Positions 23,511 through 36,199 are shown, counted from the stretch's first letter. The stretch: 64,000 nt of DNA from Panonychus citri (GCF_014898815.1 NW_026515540.1:1674001-1738000), one strand, 5' to 3'. The notes: generated by a model from the letters alone, not told the origin. Made by a program: numbers and translations.

Positions 23511-26500
23511 ATGGATAATTGTGTTCAAATTAACATCAATGGTTTTGATGGTCCAAAAAAATGTTGCCTTATGATTCAAGGAATGACATGTGCCTCTTGT
23601 GTTAAGCACATAGAAAAATGTGTCAATAAGTTACCAGGTAATTACAATTATCCTAATCATCTTAATTACATCGATAACTTCATCAATGGATTGATAAAAT
23701 TATTACATTTCCATCATTGTTAATCGTTGTTAACTCTTATAATATTAAGATTAATTCTTTTTCTTTTATCATTTCAACTGTTGATTCTTTTTGCTAATCT
23801 TTTCTTATTAATTTCTCTTTTAGGTGTTGATGGTATTCTTGTCTCACTTTTAGCCGGTAAAGCCGAAGTCAAATATGACCCAAGTAAAACGAAACCAGAG
23901 GCTTTAGCTGAATATATCTGCGATTTAGGTTATCCCACTGAGGTTAATCAAGATTATAATGAAAACTCATCTGATTATGAGATTTCATTTATAATTAAGG
24001 GAATGGCTGCCAAAGATTTAGAACGAATTGAAAGTCATTTTAAAACCATTATTGGAATTAAATCGGTGGCGCTTTTTTCCAACACATCAAAAGCCCGATT
24101 CACTTACGATTCTGAACTAATTGGTCCTCGTCACATCGCAGAGGAACTTAGAGTTCAAGGTTACATCACACAGCCATGTCAAGATTATTGGGGATCATTG
24201 AATGTTTCTCTTCTCAATCAACGAGAAGAGGTTCGAAAATGGCGAACCTCATTTTTCTTTAACCTTTTCTTTGGTCTACCCTCGATGGCCGTGATGATGT
24301 ATTACATGTACCATATGACCCAAATGACCGAACATCATTCAATGTGTTGTGTCATTTCTGGACTTTCACTTGAAAATCTCCTTCTCTTCATTCTGGTCAC
24401 TCCTTGCCAATTTTTTGGTGGTCGATATTTTTACATTCAATCATTTAAGGCGATTAAATATCGAACCGCTAACATGGACGTTCTCATTATGTTAGCCACT
24501 AATATCGCCTACTTTTATTCGGTTATTATTGTTATCATTTTTATGATGCGAAATGTTGACCACAGTCCGAAGACATTTTTTGAAACCTCACCTATGCTAC
24601 TTATTTTTGTCTCTCTGGGTCGATGGTTGGAACACATTGCCAAAGGCAAAACAAGTGAAGCTTTGACCAAGCTCATGAGTTTACAGCCGAACGAAGCTTG
24701 TCTAGTAGAATGGGATTTAAAAGAATCTCGAGTTCTATCGGAGCAAATTATCGATGTTCAATTAGTCCAACGTGGTGATTATCTTAAGGTCGTTCCAGGT
24801 TCCAAAATCCCAGTCGATGGTAAGTCTCTTCTTATTGTTACATGTCACCTTTATTCACATTTACCTGTTAATGTTTCTCCAATGAATGATGTAATTTTTT
24901 GCTTCTTGGTGTAATTTGCCTTGACAGCAAACCAAGTTGTTAATCAAAGATTATTAATTGTTGCTGTTGTTTAAGTTAAAGCTACAAACATGTTGCTTTG
25001 ATAGGTACAAATAAGCATTTATTGTTTTCCGTGCTAACTATCAGCCTTCAAATTTACTCAATTGAATGATATTACCTTGTCATTCGTGACCGTAACTGAT
25101 GACATTTGAATAGTTACTAAATTGAGCAACAACAATTAGTCAAATGTTAATTTACTAACAATAATCATGCTTTCTAATTTTTAAAGGTCGTGTTGTCCAT
25201 GGACATTCAATGACTGATGAATCGTTAATTACAGGTGAATCGATGCCTGTTTCTAAGTCAGTTGGATCATCAGTTATCGGTGGATCGATTAATCAGAAAG
25301 GAACCTTAATATTGTCGGCAACGCATGTTGGCCGGGATACAGCTTTGTCTCAGATCGTTAGACTCGTTGAAGAGGCACAAACACAAAAAGCTCCAATTCA
25401 ACAATTTGCTGATAAAATCGCCGGTCTTTTCGTTCCGATTATTTTGGCCATTTCGATTGTAACTCTGGGTGGTTGGCTATTGTATGGCCATTTCTCCGAA
25501 TCAGCTGCATTAATATTTGATAATTATCGTGGTAAAGAGGGTGACATGACTCGTAATGAGATAATTAATGTTTATGCGTTTGAATGTGCTCTTTCCGTGC
25601 TTTCTATTGCTTGTCCTTGTGCTCTTGGCTTAGCAACACCCACCGCTGTCATGGTTGGTACTGGAGTTGGTGCTCTCAATGGTATCCTAATCAAAGGAGC
25701 TGAGCCACTTGAACTTGCACACAAAGTTAAATGTATCATATTTGATAAAACGGGTACAATAACCGCCGGAGTACCAAGTGTATCTAAAATTTGTCTTTTC
25801 ATTGAAAATTTATTCACCCACAAAGTTACTGTAAACTCACCCGATCTCCATGATTGTTTGAAAAAACTTCTCCTTCTAATCGGAACTGCTGAAGCTCATT
25901 CTGAACATCCGATTGCCAATGCAATTTGTGCCTACGTTAAGAGGGTTACCGGTCTAGATGCAAGTGTCAAAGATACGAACTCAGGTAATTCAGGTTGGGG
26001 TAAAATCGATAAATTTGTGACTCTACCTGGTCTTGGATTATCATGTAAAGTGTCTCATATTGCCAAAAGTGTCAAACAAGACCTTAAATGTGAAATATCA
26101 TCTTCCGATCCCTCGGCAAGATCATTTATACTCAACGGTGTCACCATCGATATGATTGGCAAGGGAGCTCATAGTTCATCTAGTTTGGTAAATCTATCAA
26201 CATCTGAAACAATGGTCCCTCATTTAGGCTCATCAGACAGTGAAGATAATTATTCTCTATTAATTGGGAATCGAGAATGGATGGAACGAAATGGATTACA
26301 AGTCAAACCTGAAATGGAACGGGAAATGGTCTGTGAAGAGGAAATCGGTTCAACTGCAGTACTTATCGCGATTAACGGTATCATTTGGGCGACCATTTCA
26401 GTTCGTGATCATGTTAAGGCTGAAGCTTCACTGGCCGTTAAAACCCTTTACCTGATGGGCTTAGATGTAATCCTGATGACCGGTGATAACGCTAAAACGG

Positions 26501-27296
26501 CTGAATCGGTGGCTAAACAAACTGGAATAAAAAGAGTCTTCGCTGAGGTGTTACCCTCTCATAAAGTGAAAAAAATTCAACAGTTACAACAAAAAGGTTT
26601 CGTTGTTGCAATGGTTGGTGATGGTGTCAACGATTCGCCCGCTTTGGCTCAAGCAGACATTGGTATCGCTATTTCCAATGGTACTGATGTCGCAGTTGAA
26701 GCTGCTGATGTTGTTTTAGTCAAGGTAAAACCTTAATCTCTTAATCCATATAAATAGTTTCTCGCTTTCTAATTTTGATCATTTCTTTCATATAACAGAA
26801 TAATCTACTTGATGTCGTAGCTGCAATTGATTTGTCTAAAAAAACCGTTCGTCGAATCCGTTTGAATTTTTTCTTCGCCTGTGTTTACAATTTAATTGGT
26901 ATTCCATTGGCTGCTGGAGTTTTTTCCGGATTTGGATTACTAATTAAACCTTGGATGGGATCAATGGCAATGGCAGCGTCATCAGTTTCCGTTGTTACAT
27001 CTTCTCTATTACTCAAATTATATCGTAAACCTGATTTCACCAAAATCGAGTCTCGATACGAATCCAAGCAATTACGTCGTCCTAACGGTGGTGCGGCAAT
27101 AATTGGTCCCGAAGTGTCATTTATAAATGTTCAAAAAGGTCTCGAAGACTCTGCCTGTGTAACCCAACGGGAAGCAAATGGCTCATCTAGAGCTATGAAC
27201 TTAAATCGAGCTGTTATCGAGATGTTACCCAAAACTAACATATCGTCAAAAAACAGTTTAAAAGCAAGTGAGATGGAAAGACAACCACTCGTTTAG
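23511..27296 (+). CDS. ATP7: ATP7-type copper-transporting P1B-ATPase
   Basis: Cu(I) export pump of the Menkes/Wilson family, normally in the trans-Golgi and vesicles. Four exons: 23511-23637, 23824-24819, 25187-26724, 26799-27296, all GT-AG and in phase, giving 1,052 residues. Metal-binding domain 1 has GMTCASC (Cys27, Cys30). A second domain of the same fold follows at roughly 95-165, but its motif reads GMAAKDL (102-108), with both cysteines lost. Then come membrane helices, the actuator TGES, the ion-site CPC (about 516), phosphorylation site DKTGT (about 561), the SEHP nucleotide-domain motif (about 611), TGDN (about 806) and GDGVNDSP (about 853). Two domains instead of six resembles reduced invertebrate forms. 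The C-terminal tail lacks an obvious di-leucine near the end (it ends RQPLV). A decayed fragment of this gene lies near 36.2 kb. Confidence 0.96.
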
Positions 27297-27723
27297 GAGA
27301 CTTAATTGACCAGAGCAATTTAATAGACCAAATTGATTAATTGTCGTCCATTTGAATTGATCAATCAATTGTTATATCATTTTTTTGTTAATGTTTCCAA
27401 TTTTTGTCTTCATCTTTTCGTTACCTATCATTGTAAAGTGTTTAACATCCTCATCATCACATTCATCACTTCCCATAGCCATCATTATCACTGTATAATG
27501 AATACTAACAAATTGATTGATTGAAAAGTTATTACAATAATTGCCTCTGTTATATCAATAACTATATTACTAAATCAAAACTATCGTCTGTATATTATTA
27601 TGATTGTATTGCCATTTTCATTGAGTCATTTGGGACTCAACAATTTATTTTTATCAACAAAAATTGAAAATAAAATAAGTTTATTACACATTGTATTGGT
27701 CCACCAATTGATCTTTAATAAGA
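27297..27723. other. Short convergent 3' region between ATP7 and lipase copy A
   Basis: ATP7 (plus) and the lipase (minus) converge here. AAAATAAAAT near 27668 on plus, and a minus-strand AATAAA (plus TTTATT near 27645), are plausible poly(A) signals that would make the two 3' UTRs overlap. No gene seen. Confidence 0.55.
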
Positions 27724-28904
27724 TCAACACGATTTCATTGGATCTCTAGATGTTTCCAAATAGTATCGACCTCGACCCGTAAGTTTATAAGACCAATATC
27801 CTAATTGAGAATCTGATGATTTTTCCTTACAAAGTCCGTCGGAAAATGACTGATATGAAGTACAAGATGTCGCATTGAAATCACACCTTCGAATCGAAGC
27901 TTTGAATAGTTGCATCGAATAGTAATGAGAACAGTATTTGATTCCATCACAACCTGGTTGATCGATTCCATTCTCGCCTCCACCATTCGGATAGAAGTCC
28001 ACATGACCCAAAGACAAACTAGTTCCAACTTTACCAGAACTCGCAAAAATGTACCTGAACAAATTGAATGAAGTGGTATGAATGACATCAACAAAAATGG
28101 CGTCTGAAGGTTCAATGCGTTTTCCAGGTCCGAAAATCAACATTCCCGCTGGATCCAAAGCTTTTACAAAGTTAATCGAGATTGTTAATAAAATGAACTC
28201 ATATGAATTGACAGTTAACAGACTTACCCGTTATCCGACCTATTTGGAAGCCCAATTTACTGAAAGCATAAGCACCTGTAAAGTGACAAGTCGAACAGCC
28301 CAGACTATATCCAATCAAATGGACGTTATTATAATTAATGTTTCGTATTAATTTAAGCTTTTGGATCATGAGTGCTACTTGTCGACCGACTACCTGTGTA
28401 TTGGCTGCTGCTTGATGGAAATTATAAAAATCAGTGACTCTAGAGACGATCCCAGGGTCGGCACCGATCTCATAATCGACCATAATGACCACTTGAGACA
28501 CGGTCAATAGTTCATCTTTCAATGAAATGAATCTCGAATCATTGTAAGTATTTTTATAGCCATGGATAAAGAAAACGATCTGATCAGTTGACTGAATTGC
28601 ATCAAAACTTTGGACATTCTTAGTGGTCAGTCTGATCGGATTCTCTGGCTGGTCAACCGTGTAGACTAAAAATTCTGGTGAAATATTCGACGCACTTTGA
28701 GGACACAGAGAGTACAAATTAAGTCCTTCATAAATGGACAATGGCCACGGTTCAAAACATCCAAGGTCATTTTGTTCGTGGTCAGAATAACAAACAGGCG
28801 AATTACAATAAACTAATGTTCTAAGCACTAGTTCTAGGCACTAATGGTGATCCAATTACACTTAATATGAGCACTTTACAAATAAATAAACTAATTGTAA
28901 TCAT
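27724..28904 (-). pseudogene. Pancreatic-lipase-family gene, copy A, broken between leader and mature part
   Basis: Secreted neutral lipase/phospholipase A1-like family. Exon 1 is 28904-28228 and exon 2 is 28160-27724, a clean phase-1 junction. Exon 1 holds FFIHGYKN and the nucleophile elbow GYSLG (usual form GHSLG). Exon 2 holds the Asp of ALDPAG, the family blocks PSDAIFVDVIHT and GHVDFYPNGG, and a CSH that likely supplies the catalytic His. The short spacing before CSH suggests a reduced lid. Damage: the hydrophobic leader starting MITISLF at 28904 runs into TAG (28821-28823), and the mature part restarts in another frame. Copy B carries a longer segment at this point, so copy A seems to have lost about 30 bases with filler. 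No in-frame ATG precedes the mature domain. This is either a pseudogene or a local sequence error. Confidence 0.75.
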
Positions 28905-29899
28905 TTTGGTGATGATGATCCTCATCAAATTTGCTGATCAATTGACACGAAACTATTTAAATTTATTATTATAATATGATAGTACAATGAATGAGACTTG
29001 ATTAGACTAACCGATATCGTATCTACAATAAATAATCGTTGATTGCACTGAAATAAATCATGTTAATCAAAATATCTATACAGCAGAGATTAGAGAAAAC
29101 TGAACAATTAATTCTATTGTTTAATCGTAGAAACTAATTTATTTCTCTTGACTGCATGAAGATAAAAGTAATTCTATGACCATTCGATGTTCATCAGTTA
29201 ATTGTTGAATTATCATTCATCTCATCATCATAAAGTAGTTGACATTTACAATGAAATAGATAAATATGAATAATTTATTGAAAGGATTAATCAATCAAAT
29301 ACGAGTTTTTATCGACAATTTCCCAATTAAATTATGATTTGAATCCGAAATCAGTGCTCCGGAATCAACTAAATTTAATCAACTTTGTGAACAAAACTTT
29401 TAGTCTAAACTCAGAATCAGTTGATCACAGTTTTTGATTGCGCTTGGGGAATACAGGCCTAAGAATTTAATTAATTAAACATTATTAAATTGTTTCCCGA
29501 TTGAAGAAACCTCAATAGTTTTACTTGGATGTCAATTGTGACCAATTGATTGAGATTCAGGACCTTAATCAAAAATTGGTCTAAAAATGAAGTTACACAT
29601 TCATCGTCCTTATAAATTTGATTTAAATGCAATGTCGACTCGAGATCAATTGATAAATCACAATTTAAAATCGTTTTGGTTTCTTCAATCGGGAAACACT
29701 GTAATCAATGTATTAATAGCAATGATAAAGGGTCAAATTGGATTGATTTCGTAAAAAAATAACTGGAAACTCAATTAAATCTAAATATCTTTGTAGTTAC
29801 AATTAACTAGAAATAAGAACTTTCCTGATAACGATCAACTGATCATTTTTATCATAAAAATTGAAAATAAAATTAGTCTATTATTGATCTTTAATAAGA
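28905..29899. other. Spacer between the lipase copies
   Basis: No coding sequence recognised. It contains the duplicated upstream flank of copy A (to about 29130) and a separate 21-bp perfect inverted repeat at 29491-29698. Confidence 0.6.
29491..29698. repeat. 21-bp perfect inverted repeat flanking ~166 bp
   Basis: The left arm (29491-29511) starts TGTTTCCCGATTG and the right arm (29678-29698) is its exact reverse complement. Sequence outside the arms is partly similar in inverted orientation (AAATTGTTTCCC versus GGGAAACACTG). The size and arrangement suit a small non-autonomous DNA element or a hairpin, but I see no clear target-site duplication and no coding capacity. Confidence 0.7.
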
Positions 29900-31126
29900 T
29901 CAACACGATGTCATTGGATCTCTAGATGTTTCTAAATAGTATCGACCTCGACCTGCAAGTTTATAAGACCAATATCCTAATTGAGAATCTGATACTTTTC
30001 CTTTACAAAGTCCGTTGGAAAATGTTTGATAGGAAGTACAAGATGTCGCATGGAAATTGCACCTTCGAATTGAAGCTTTTAACAATTGGATGGAAAACGC
30101 ATGAGAACACCAATCGATTCCATTGCAACCTGGTTGATCGATGTCACTCTCACCTCCTCCATTTGGGTAAAAGTCAACATGACCCAACGATAAAGTAGTT
30201 CCGACTTTACCAGAACTCGCTTTGTTCAAGTCCCAGAATGCATTGAATGTGGTTGTATGAATGACGTCAACAAAATCTGCGTCCGAAGGGTCAATGCGTT
30301 TTCCAGGTCCAAAAATCAATATTCCGGGTGGATCCAAACCTGTTACAGAGTAAATCGAGAAGATTAATCTGAATAAGTGAATAGATGAATGCATTTGAAT
30401 CGACAAGTAACAGACTTACCCGTTATCCGACCTATTTGAAGCCCAATTTACTGAAAGCATAAGCGCCCGTAAAGTGACAGACCAAACTTCCGAGACTGAA
30501 GCCAATCAAATGGACGTTATTATAATTAATGTTTCGTATTAATTTAAGCTTTTGGATCATGAGTGCTACTTGTCGACCGACTACCTGTGTATTGGCTGCT
30601 GCTTGATGGAAATTATAAAAATCAGTGACTCTAGAGACGATCCCAGGGTCGGCACCGATCTCATAATCGACCATAATGACCACTTGAGACACGGTCAATA
30701 GTTCATCTTTCAATGAAATGAATCTCGAATCATTGTAAGTATTTTTATACCATGAATAAAGAAAACGATCTGATCAGTTGACTGAATTGCATCAAAACTT
30801 TGGACATTCTTAGTGGTCAGTCTGATCGGATTCTCTGGCTGGTCAACCGTGTAGACTAAAAATTCTGGTGAAATATTTGACGCACTTTGAGGACACAGAG
30901 AGTACAAATTAAGACCTTCATAAATGGACAATGGCCAAGGTTCAAAACATCCAAGGTCATTTTGTTCGTGGTCAGAATAACAAACAGGCGAATTACAATA
31001 AACTAATGTTCCGGGCTCTGGACTTGATTGTTGACGAGCAATTGTAATTGTTTTTTTAGGCACTAATGGTGATCCAATTACACTTAATATGAGCACTTTC
31101 CAAATAATTAAACTAATTGCAATCAT
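29900..31126 (-). pseudogene. Pancreatic-lipase-family gene, copy B, two single-base frame breaks in exon 1
   Basis: Paralogue of copy A with an intact leader (MIAISLIIWKVLILSVIG) and the bridging segment that copy A lacks. Exon 1 is 31126-30420 and exon 2 is 30339-29900. Compared with copy A, one base is missing near 30750 (FFIHG then turns into KILTM and a stop) and another near 30438 just after YAFSKLGF. Between and after these points the family sequence continues, including the elbow GFSLGS. Exon 2 is fully open, with GLDPPG, PSDADFVDVIHT, GHVDFYPNGG and CSH, ending RDPMTSC. The two losses do not compensate, so as written this copy cannot make a full protein. Either it is a young pseudogene or the bases are miscalled; the intact exon 2 leaves the second option open. 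Confidence 0.75.
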
Positions 31127-33131
31127 TTTGGTGATGATGATTTGATTTGATGATCACCAAATTTGTTGATCATCAATTATGATGATCAACTCCCAATTGT
31201 GGTCACTTGACACAAATTCATTTAAATTTATTTAATTTCCAGAGTGAGAAAGAGAGAGTGAGAGAGTGAGAGAGCTTTAATTAACATAGATCACAATTTA
31301 ATTAACTAGATTAGACAAACTAATAACTAAACTATTAATAAACGTCCTTGAAAATACTGATTAATTTCAATTAAATTGTCCTGGTTTAGTTTGATTAATA
31401 AAACAATGAATCAATATATTTGGAGCGATAATTAATAAAGTAGCAATTTGATACTAATAATTACAGTCAATTAATTTAGTTAATTAGTTAGTAAAATAAA
31501 TCATATTAATCAAAATATCTATGGAGCAGAGATTAGGGAAAATTGAACAATTAATTATATTGTTTAATCATTGAAACTATTTGATTTTTGCTTGATCATC
31601 AAATGTTGATTAAAGTAAGTCACGGGCAATTTGATGTCTATCAGTTAATTGTTGAGTAAATTTTTCATTTAAATTAAAGTTTATCTCACCATTGAATTGT
31701 TGGAACATAACAAAAAAATTGGAATCATTAATCCAATGGACTTTTAATTGTGATTAACTTTTCATTGTCAAATGTAATTACTTTGATTAACTCGATTCAA
31801 CTTTTGAACTGAATTAAGAGAAATCAACTAAATTTGATTGAGAAAAATCGATGAGAAGAAATTAAATCAACACCTTGATTTGAACTGCAAACATTAAACA
31901 ATCATAAGGAAGAAAAAAAATCAAATCCATTTTAATTGTGATTAAACTTTCTAATTGTCGAAAGTTGTTTTGTCACATTTCCCGAACTCAAAGAATTAGT
32001 TAATTATATTTGTATTGTTCAATGTTCACCTTTTGTCACTGTTTTAATTTGTATTAAATTATTTTCAAATAATCAAATAATCTTGAATTATATTGATTTG
32101 CTGCTATTTAAATAAATTGTTCCCCTTAAACAGTTACCACCTAATCAATTAACATCACAATTACCATCGTCATTACAAACTAAATTAACTGTAACGTTAA
32201 ATATTAACCGTTAACAACATATTATTAATATAAAGAGATAATATTATTTAATATTATTTATAGAATTGGAGTAAAAATCAATCAACTCAACAAAATAAAT
32301 TAGTATTTAAATCAACTGATTTTCAGAAAACTCATTTTCATGTTCCCGCTACTTTCCAGGAATGATTAAGATAATCAAACGCTTCTCAATTTGAAACAAT
32401 TAACGTTAATTTTTCTCACAATTGTTACGATTTAACTAATTTATGACTTTTCCTGTTGGTTGTGAAAAATGTCACTCGACTCGAGTGACTCAAGTACAGA
32501 CCGTTAGTCCATATTAAAATGATTCTTTTTTGAATAATTAAAAGTCTCATAGACCTGAAGTTGACCTAATTGGAAGTGTCAGAGGTTAGGATTTTATTAA
32601 TTAACAGCAACTGCTGATATTACAGGTCACCCGCTGTAGCACATACAAAAATGGTATCGAAAAAAGCTCGAGTCCAGCGATAGAACTACATAACTGTGTG
32701 TCTGAGGGTCAGTTTGGTCCACTGAAATAAATTCTTGACAAAATAAGAACTTTTTGAAAGGAAAATGGCCTCAAGTCCATAACCTAAGATCGAAAAATAA
32801 TGAAATTCTGTTTAGTTTACGTGTTATGACCGAAAAATAGCCACAATTCGATCACCGATTGAACCGATTGATTGGCCTAACCAGACGGTTTTACAACTTT
32901 TAAAAAGACGAGCGATTTTGACGGAGGTCGATTTTAGGGCTGACGTGTCCTTTTTTCGTTTTATTTTGACAAATTTCTATTGGCATCGTGGAACTTGATT
33001 TGACAGATTTAAATTAAATTGTTGTTGAAGCTCTTGTTTCATGAGAAAAGGTTTTTATTGTTCACCTAAACAAATTGAATAAAGGAAACTTGCAAGTTAA
33101 TCTTCACTTGTTATTAATGCGCCATCGATTG
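31127..33131. other. Intergenic region with a composition shift at about 32.46-33.0 kb
   Basis: The left part is A+T-rich and includes the upstream flank of lipase copy B. From about 32460 to 33000 the sequence is clearly less A+T-rich and less repetitive, begins with a near-palindrome (GTCACTCGA-C-TCGAGTGAC) and contains no open frame of useful length. It could be a transposon remnant, a non-coding RNA or a decayed gene. I cannot assign it. Confidence 0.5.
31853..31884. repeat. Dispersed 32-bp repeat, second copy at 36817-36848
   Basis: The block beginning GAGAAGAAATTAAAT and ending CTTGATTTGAA occurs at 31853-31884 and 36817-36848 with two differences, on the same strand. Both sites are intergenic, flanking ARMH3. 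Confidence 0.6.
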
Positions 33132-35537
33132 TCATAAATTAAGAGTAAGTATGTCTTGCATTAAAGTTTGTTGATCTTGTTGAGTGAAATCTAATTGATT
33201 AGATCGAGAGTTAATGATTACTTTCTTAATCATTTGATTGAAAAAGGCGATCTCATGAATCTTGTCAGGTGAATAATTTTCATATTGATCGAGTCCGTCT
33301 TGTAAGATTAACGTCAACGAGTCGTAATTATTTCGAACTACATCTAGAACTTGATCTTCGGTCAAAGAGGAAATTTGATTGGTCACTGACCAAGCTTCGA
33401 TTTTGCCGTTAAAATGGCCAATTATCGATTTTACATTAATTAGTGAACTCGCCAGACGAGTTGCATGATCTTTACATGGTGATCCGTCCATTGATGAATA
33501 CCTGAGAGCTGTAACAATGTAGTAAAGTGAAAAATCAATCTGATTAGAGGCAATTTCAATAATATATACTATACTTTCAACAACAATTAAATAAACAATT
33601 AACTCACCGATAGAATATAAATTATCAAAAACTTTATGCATTCTTATGATTTCATAATGTAAATCATCATATGATTGTAGTGAGGGAAGAAAAGTATCTC
33701 CAAAGGTGATGAAAAGATTGAAAATGTTGACAATTTGATTTGCTAAAAGTAAAATACTGCATTTTTTGACTAAATCAGCTTCATGATTAACCAAAAATTT
33801 AAGAAGATTAATCAAAGAATTCCAGAGATTTCGCCAAGTGTAATTGAATCGGACTTTACTCTTTTTCTGGTAACATAAAAGCCTATGAATTACACCAATA
33901 CAGAGTGTATATAATTCACAGAGGAAATTTTTCCTAAGGTGAGTTGAGATAAATTCAACCATCAAATCCATCACTGAATAAGCTAAAGGTCGAGATGATT
34001 TGTTTCCTTCATCAACAACTTTACGATGTCGCATTGGCTATAAAAAGAGAAGAGAAAATTTCAACAATTAGTTAAATACTATTGATCGTACAAAAAGTAA
34101 AAGAGGAACTAAATTAATGACAATTTACCAGTCTATGGAGATTAACAGCATGAACGATATTTAGGTCATGCATAATTGCGTTGGCACATTGATCCTCTGA
34201 AATACAAGTTAAAATGACGAAACACAAACGAGAAGTATCAAAGTTTTCCTCGTCTATAAGGAGAGAAACAATTAAAAGTTAATTTGATCATTTTTAGAGT
34301 TGTAAAATGAGATTAAGGTAATTGTTGCTCTTGATTAACAACATGGAATTACCTTTTGTTTGTAACATTACAATTGAACAAAATTCAAAGAAAATTACTA
34401 ATAAATTGGAAGGTAAATTTAAGTCACTTGTCATATTATCATTTCCAATGGTGTTTGTTGATGGTCCTGATTTATTACCATGATTTTCAGCTGATATGTT
34501 AGCTAATTGTGAGATAAAGTTACGATTTAAATGTACAATTCCATAAAAGGCCATTAGAATACCATCATCTGGATCGAGGCCAATCAAGTCAATCGATTCT
34601 TCCTCCGGGGCAAACATATTACCCACCATGGAGGTTATACTAGATAGAAGGCCAGTGTTGGTTGTTTCTTCCTTTTTATCGTAGAATTTTTTTATAAATT
34701 CAATGAAAGAATGTGAGATAACTTGAGCGAATCCATTGTGAACCACTTCATTGTCAAGTATCGACAATCGAACAGTAAATGGATTAATAACCTAATTAAA
34801 AGTAAATGAAGAGAAAACAAACAATTAGCAAGTATTAATACACAAGATTCAAAGACTTTATCACATCTAATGGTTACCTTGTTTTTCCTATGGTTGATTA
34901 AGATTGTGATGATTAGTAATGCTTGGTAACCATAAGCTTGTCGGGCTATTGGAGAGACAAAAATTGAAATGAAGGCATCGAAAAGTTCATCGGACATCAA
35001 ATGCTCAGCAAAAGGGTTGGCGTTTATATCATCGTAGCCCGTTAAAAAGGTTAAATACAATTTGATGACAAGTGATTTAAAGGAAACTGGATTGTCCGCC
35101 ACAAGAAAATCATACAATTTAGATGTTAACAGGTCCACTTTAAGGTTTAGATCATTTTTACCAATCAATATATCCAATTGATTTTCAACCTTAACCTTTG
35201 TTGATCCAAAAATGGTCCTCGATAAGGTTAACAGAGTAACCAGAGAATTGGTAATTTTTATATTATTATCACAATTTAGGGTAATGGCAGATTGGGTGAA
35301 TAGAAGGTTAATCAGATTGCCAGACTCAACCAGCTCATCGTAATTTAATTCAGTCAGTAAATCAACCAAAGCCTTAGGATTAGATCGTAGAAGGTAAAAT
35401 TCATTCCAATAGGCCTCATTGTTTACAAGATCGCAACTGTTGATGGATTGAATTCTCAATAGATTCTCATAGATTTGAACTATTTTCTCCTTCAGATCTC
35501 TTTTCTTTCCCGGTTTAACGTTTGATGGAGGAGTCAT
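33132..35537 (-). CDS. ARMH3: ARMH3 (C10orf76-type armadillo-like helical protein)
   Basis: Conserved all-helical protein; the human member works at the Golgi with PI4KB and GBF1. Five exons (minus): 35537-34878, 34791-34353, 34253-34129, 34037-33608, 33508-33132. All are GT-AG with matching phases, giving 676 residues against about 689 in human, so it looks complete. Family-specific blocks include ISEDQCANAIMHDLN, PMRHRK, LLCYQKK, the YTWRNLWNSLINLLKFL stretch, FITFGDTFLP with YEIIRMH, and DGLDQYE near the C-terminus. It begins MTPPSNVKPGKKRDLKEKI. No signal peptide is expected, consistent with a cytosolic protein recruited to membranes. It is divergent from LSm2, with an ATP7 relic in between. 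Confidence 0.94.
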
Positions 35538-36199
35538 TTTAGAAGATTAAATTCAATTATATTCACTTAAATTACACGACAATTTACACTGATTAAAGAT
35601 GGAAATGGTAAATCAAATTATACAGGTAAAAGAAGATGAAAGAGAAAGGGAGAGACACAAAGAGATAAATTGACTTTGTTGTCAATATCCAAGACTAAAT
35701 AACAACATACACCTGGGAAGATATTGAAAGAACTGTTTGTTTTCACTCTTGAATGGAAATAAATAGAATCTAGATAATTAAATGGTTCAATTAAATGAAC
35801 AATCAATCGTTGAATTTATATAATTCATCCTAATTGGAATTAGTTGTTGAGGCAAGAAACAAAAAGAAAACAATAAAGGAGAGAGAGAGAGAGTGGAAAT
35901 GAGTAAACATATGATGAGAAAGAGAAAAGGAAAACCAGAAAAAGGAAAATCAAAACTTGAAGAACAGTTGAACTTACATTTATTTCGAGATGAACGGTTC
36001 ATTTATCATTTCATTTCTATTGGTGTTTGAGGTCATTTTGTCCGTGAGTTCACTCGATTGCTGGTAATTCGTTGATTAGAGGAAAAAATTTCTTTCGCTA
36101 ACTCATTGATCATTGATCACAAAGTCGCTGGTAATTACTAAGGAGCTGATTGCTCGTCATTGATACTCTTTCATTGAGTGAGAAAAGTTTATTATCTCA
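35538..36199. other. ARMH3 upstream region
   Basis: No gene recognised. It contains a purine-rich tract (35870-35960) and probably the ARMH3 promoter and leader. From about 36120 there is faint similarity to ATP7, leading into the clear relic. Confidence 0.5.

Larger units (their letters stand above)
27724..31640 (-). repeat. Tandem segmental duplication carrying the two lipase copies
   Basis: Unit A is about 27724-29130 and unit B about 29880-31590. Beyond the coding parts, the upstream flanks also match: the block with AATCAAAATATCTAT near 29059 recurs near 31506, followed in both by GCAGAGATTAG and ATTGTTTAATC. Exon 1 is nearly identical over several hundred bases, whereas exon 2 differs at many sites. 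That contrast suggests recent gene conversion limited to exon 1, or stronger selection there. Confidence 0.85.
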
